From positions 1 through 6,256 of the forward strand of contig JAAZBY010000345.1 in assembly GCA_012513595.1 (NCBI GenBank): a stretch of DNA of 6,256 nucleotides. Reading direction: 5' to 3'. A program made the translations under genes and the position numbers. The notes beneath the pieces were generated by a model. That model was not told where the DNA came from. It ran no database searches and saw only the letters and a list, made by a program, of their open reading frames with translations. This DNA comes from Chloroflexota bacterium (lineage in GTDB: Bacteria; Chloroflexota; Anaerolineae; UBA1429). Of this stretch, positions 3,969-6,256 are shown in pieces. Position 1 is the stretch's first letter. The number at the start of each line of letters is the position of its first letter.

Positions 3969-6256
3969 CTACAGGCTCTCGCCGACCGTCTCGACCAACT
4001 GGCGGCCCAGATCGTTGGCCAGTCCGGCCCCCTGCATCTGGTGCACGACCTCTGTTACCTGTTCGGCCTGCCGTCCCAAGGCGGCCTCGGCGCCGATGCC
4101 CAGGTGGCTCTGCAAGGCGGCGTCGACGTCCCCTGTCCTTCCCGCGGCCTTGACCGCCCGGGCGAGCCCCTGCCGGATTTGGTGGGCAGGGAGGGTGCGC
4201 TGGGTCGTGACCCCCAGGGCCACCGCCTCGCCGACGCTCAGTCGCTCCTCGGGGGGAAGGTTAACGGCCGCCTGTCCGGCGACGAGCAGGGCTGCCGCGT
4301 CGGGCGCCTGCTGGACCACCTCCTCGACGAACTGGGGATCGAGGGTCCCGTCGGGCAGAGTCGGTAAACGACCGTCCTGCTGCCACTGCGCCGCCTGCTG
4401 ATGGCCGGCGGATGCCAGGTCAAAGGCGGCGTTCTCCACGTCGGGTGTGGCGGGCTCGAGCTTGGCGGCCGCCTGCCGGATCTGTCCGGCGCTGGGCGGC
4501 GACCAGGCCGACAGGTCGGTGGTCACATCGCCCAGGAGCAGGGACTGGAGGGGGGGCGCTGTCGCCGGCGCGCCGCTGTGGGGGTTAGCCGCCAGAAGCG
4601 TGGGCTGGGACGCTGAGGCCGCCCCCGCACCTGTGGGAGCAGGGGCAGCCTGGGCAGAGGGGGCGACCGGGACGAGCAAGGATGACGGGGCTGGAGCGGC
4701 GGGCCTGGCTGCCAAATCGACACCCGAATCTCCACCTGTGAGTAGCTGTCTCGCTGCCGCCAGGCCCGCCCCGGTCACAAACCCCCGGCCCGCATCCCGG
4801 CCCAGTACCGTCGTCGCCGCGTTGCCCATCAGCGCCAGAGAGCCGTAATCGGACCCCTGGCTTGCCGCCAGCGCCCCGGCGACGGCGCCAATGCCGCCGG
4901 TGCCCGCGGCCATCGCCGCCTGAACGGCCGTCCGAGCGGTGTGGACCGGCGCGGCGACCGCCGCTCCGCTGGCCCCCAACAGGGTCGCCCCCTGGGCGCC
5001 GCCGTAGGGATGCGGCGCACCCAGCAGCGTCTGGGTCACCGCCCCACCGCCGATCATCGACGCCGCCACCCGCGACTCGGCGCTGGGCAGCGCCGCAGCC
5101 GCTCCTCCCCCGGTCAGGCCGATGGCCGCGCCGAGGGTGCTGACGGAGCTTCCGATAAAGCTGACGCTGCTCAACAGGCTGGTCAGCGCCTCCTTGGCCA
5201 TCACCAGGCAGAGCAGGAGATCGACCAGCGCCACGGCGGCCATGGCCGCCAGACTGCCCCCGGAGGCTCCGCCAGCGGCTACCGAAAAGAGCCGGATCAC
5301 CACCCCCGCCAGCGTCAGCAGCACCACGCTCTTTAAAAAGATCTGGATATAGTTGCGGATCACGCCGGCGGGAAAGCTCTCCAGGGGGAGGTAGAAGGCA
5401 AAGATGGCCGCCACGGGAAAGAGCACAAACATCATGCCCGCCGCCAGCCCCAGGGCGATCTGCAAGACGCCGTAGGCCAGGATCAGCAGGCCCAGAATGA
5501 CGGCCAGAAGCTGGGCGCCCAGCCCATCCTGGGCATAGGCCAGCACCTCCCAGGGGTCGCCGACGGAGTTGTCGGGGTCGCAGGGGGGCTCGCCGTACAG
5601 AACGGGCGGGTTGTAGACGCAGTGGTTGTACAGGTCGCGCACGCTCTCGGTCCCACCGTAGGGGAGCTGGTCGGGCAGGACCGTCAGGCTGGGGTCCAGC
5701 ACCTCGGCCGGACTGGTGCCGGTGATACACAGCAGCACCTCGACCACGCTGCCGGAGCAGCCGGGCACCGCACCCGTGGAAACGGCACTGGCCACCTGCT
5801 GCGAGAGGTCGACGCGCCAGGTCTCCAGCTCGGTGTAGATGCCCGGCGCGTTCAGCAGGTAGGCCTGGATGGCGATGCCCCACAGGGCCGCCCGCTGGAA
5901 GGAGACCAGCTTGAGGTCGGGCCAGAAGGGGCGGGCCAGCAGCGACAGGCCAAAGAGTCCCAGACTGACCATCAGGCTGCCGCGGATCAGGTTGTGGACC
6001 GAGCCGGTGATGACGGCGTCGAGGGCCTCGGTGACCACCACCCCGAACAGCGCCGAAAAGTCGTCGCCCAGGAGGCCGACCAGGCCACAGACCTTGAGGA
6101 TGCCCCACAGCAGCACGCCGCCGACGCGAGCCGTGTCCTGCAGGGTCTTGACCAGGGCGATCTCGAGCTGGTCGAGGAGGTCCTGGAGCCAGGTGGGCAG
6201 CGGGAGCTGGAGGGGTGGGCCCTGGGGCGGCGCGGCGTGGGCCGGGGCCGGATGGA
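3969..6256 (-). CDS. VirB6/TrbL-like polytopic membrane protein (5' end beyond window)
   Basis: The frame is open from the right edge to TAG at 3971-3969, giving 761 residues in the window. A GTG at 6116 is a possible start but lacks a Shine-Dalgarno. The 46 residues before it look real (Pro/Ala-rich, then an amphipathic 'WLQDLLDQLEIALVKTLQD' helix), so the start is further upstream, probably after a signal sequence. Counting from that GTG: membrane segments lie near 2-18, 47-62, 75-92, 202-242 (two), 262-278 and 288-310. A loop at 95-195 carries four cysteines (120, 130, 166, 179). Next come a Gly/Ala-rich stretch (about 325-510) and a soluble helical C-terminal region (about 515-715). Several N-terminal membrane segments followed by a long Ala/Gly-rich tail is typical of VirB6/TrbL channel proteins. 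The family call rests on architecture and neighbours, not on a unique motif. Confidence 0.75.
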   Translation of the reverse strand, partial: HPAPAHAAPPQGPPLQLPLPTWLQDLLDQLEIALVKTLQDTARVGGVLLWGILKVCGLVGLLGDDFSALFGVVVTEALDAVITGSVHNLIRGSLMVSLGLFGLSLLARPFWPDLKLVSFQRAALWGIAIQAYLLNAPGIYTELETWRVDLSQQVASAVSTGAVPGCSGSVVEVLLCITGTSPAEVLDPSLTVLPDQLPYGGTESVRDLYNHCVYNPPVLYGEPPCDPDNSVGDPWEVLAYAQDGLGAQLLAVILGLLILAYGVLQIALGLAAGMMFVLFPVAAIFAFYLPLESFPAGVIRNYIQIFLKSVVLLTLAGVVIRLFSVAAGGASGGSLAAMAAVALVDLLLCLVMAKEALTSLLSSVSFIGSSVSTLGAAIGLTGGGAAAALPSAESRVAASMIGGGAVTQTLLGAPHPYGGAQGATLLGASGAAVAAPVHTARTAVQAAMAAGTGGIGAVAGALAASQGSDYGSLALMGNAATTVLGRDAGRGFVTGAGLAAARQLLTGGDSGVDLAARPAAPAPSSLLVPVAPSAQAAPAPTGAGAASASQPTLLAANPHSGAPATAPPLQSLLLGDVTTDLSAWSPPSAGQIRQAAAKLEPATPDVENAAFDLASAGHQQAAQWQQDGRLPTLPDGTLDPQFVEEVVQQAPDAAALLVAGQAAVNLPPEERLSVGEAVALGVTTQRTLPAHQIRQGLARAVKAAGRTGDVDAALQSHLGIGAEAALGRQAEQVTEVVHQMQGAGLANDLGRQLVETVGESL

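Noticed and set aside
4585..6108. Second long minus-strand frame inside the VirB6-like gene
   Set aside because: Arg/Gly/Pro-rich product without membrane segments; the other minus frame gives clear hydrophobic helices and a better protein.
6114..6116. GTG as the true start of the VirB6-like gene
   Set aside because: No Shine-Dalgarno precedes it, and the frame continues open to the window edge with a plausible amphipathic helix directly upstream.

Overview
All supportable genes lie on the minus strand, reading from right to left. They form one compact, strongly GC-rich operon that enters at the right edge and leaves at the left edge. The best reading is part of a type IV secretion or conjugation operon. 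It encodes, in order of transcription, a VirB6/TrbL-like polytopic membrane protein (5' end outside the window), a small HRDC-domain protein, a secreted multidomain surface protein, a single-pass membrane protein with a sortase-like outer domain, a 73-residue two-helix pilin-like protein, a PrgI/VirB3-like protein, and the N-terminal part of a VirB4-like ATPase (3' end outside the window).

The organism is probably a member of Chloroflexota (Anaerolineae/Caldilineae-like). This is an inference from three things: high GC, long Pro/Thr 'TPTPTP' linkers in exported proteins, and an Ig-like domain of the 'CVTLRW ... VCP' style common in that phylum. No 16S or other marker gene is present. The PrgI + VirB4 + VirB6 set without recognisable VirB7/B9/B10 core-complex genes in this window fits a monoderm-type machine.

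Layout: 6256-3969 VirB6-like; 3926-3501 HRDC; 3504-2305 PPC/Ig/SdrB-like secreted protein, joined to HRDC by an ATGA overlap; 2291-1365 sortase-like membrane protein, with its Shine-Dalgarno overlapping the previous stop; 1321-1100 pilin candidate behind an 18-base purine tract; 1091-1047 a strong hairpin; 1022-678 PrgI-like; 676-1 VirB4-like, one base after the previous stop. No gap exceeds 80 bases and no internal promoter was convincing.

How the parts may fit: VirB4 would be the motor, PrgI and VirB6 the inner-membrane channel, the 73-residue protein a pilin or small channel subunit, and the two Pro/Thr-linked proteins the outward-facing parts. The most interesting observation is that the single-pass protein sits where a VirB8/TcpC-type protein would be expected by topology. 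Its outer domain instead resembles a class E/F sortase that has lost the catalytic His and Cys, which suggests a sortase fold recruited as a structural part of a transport machine.
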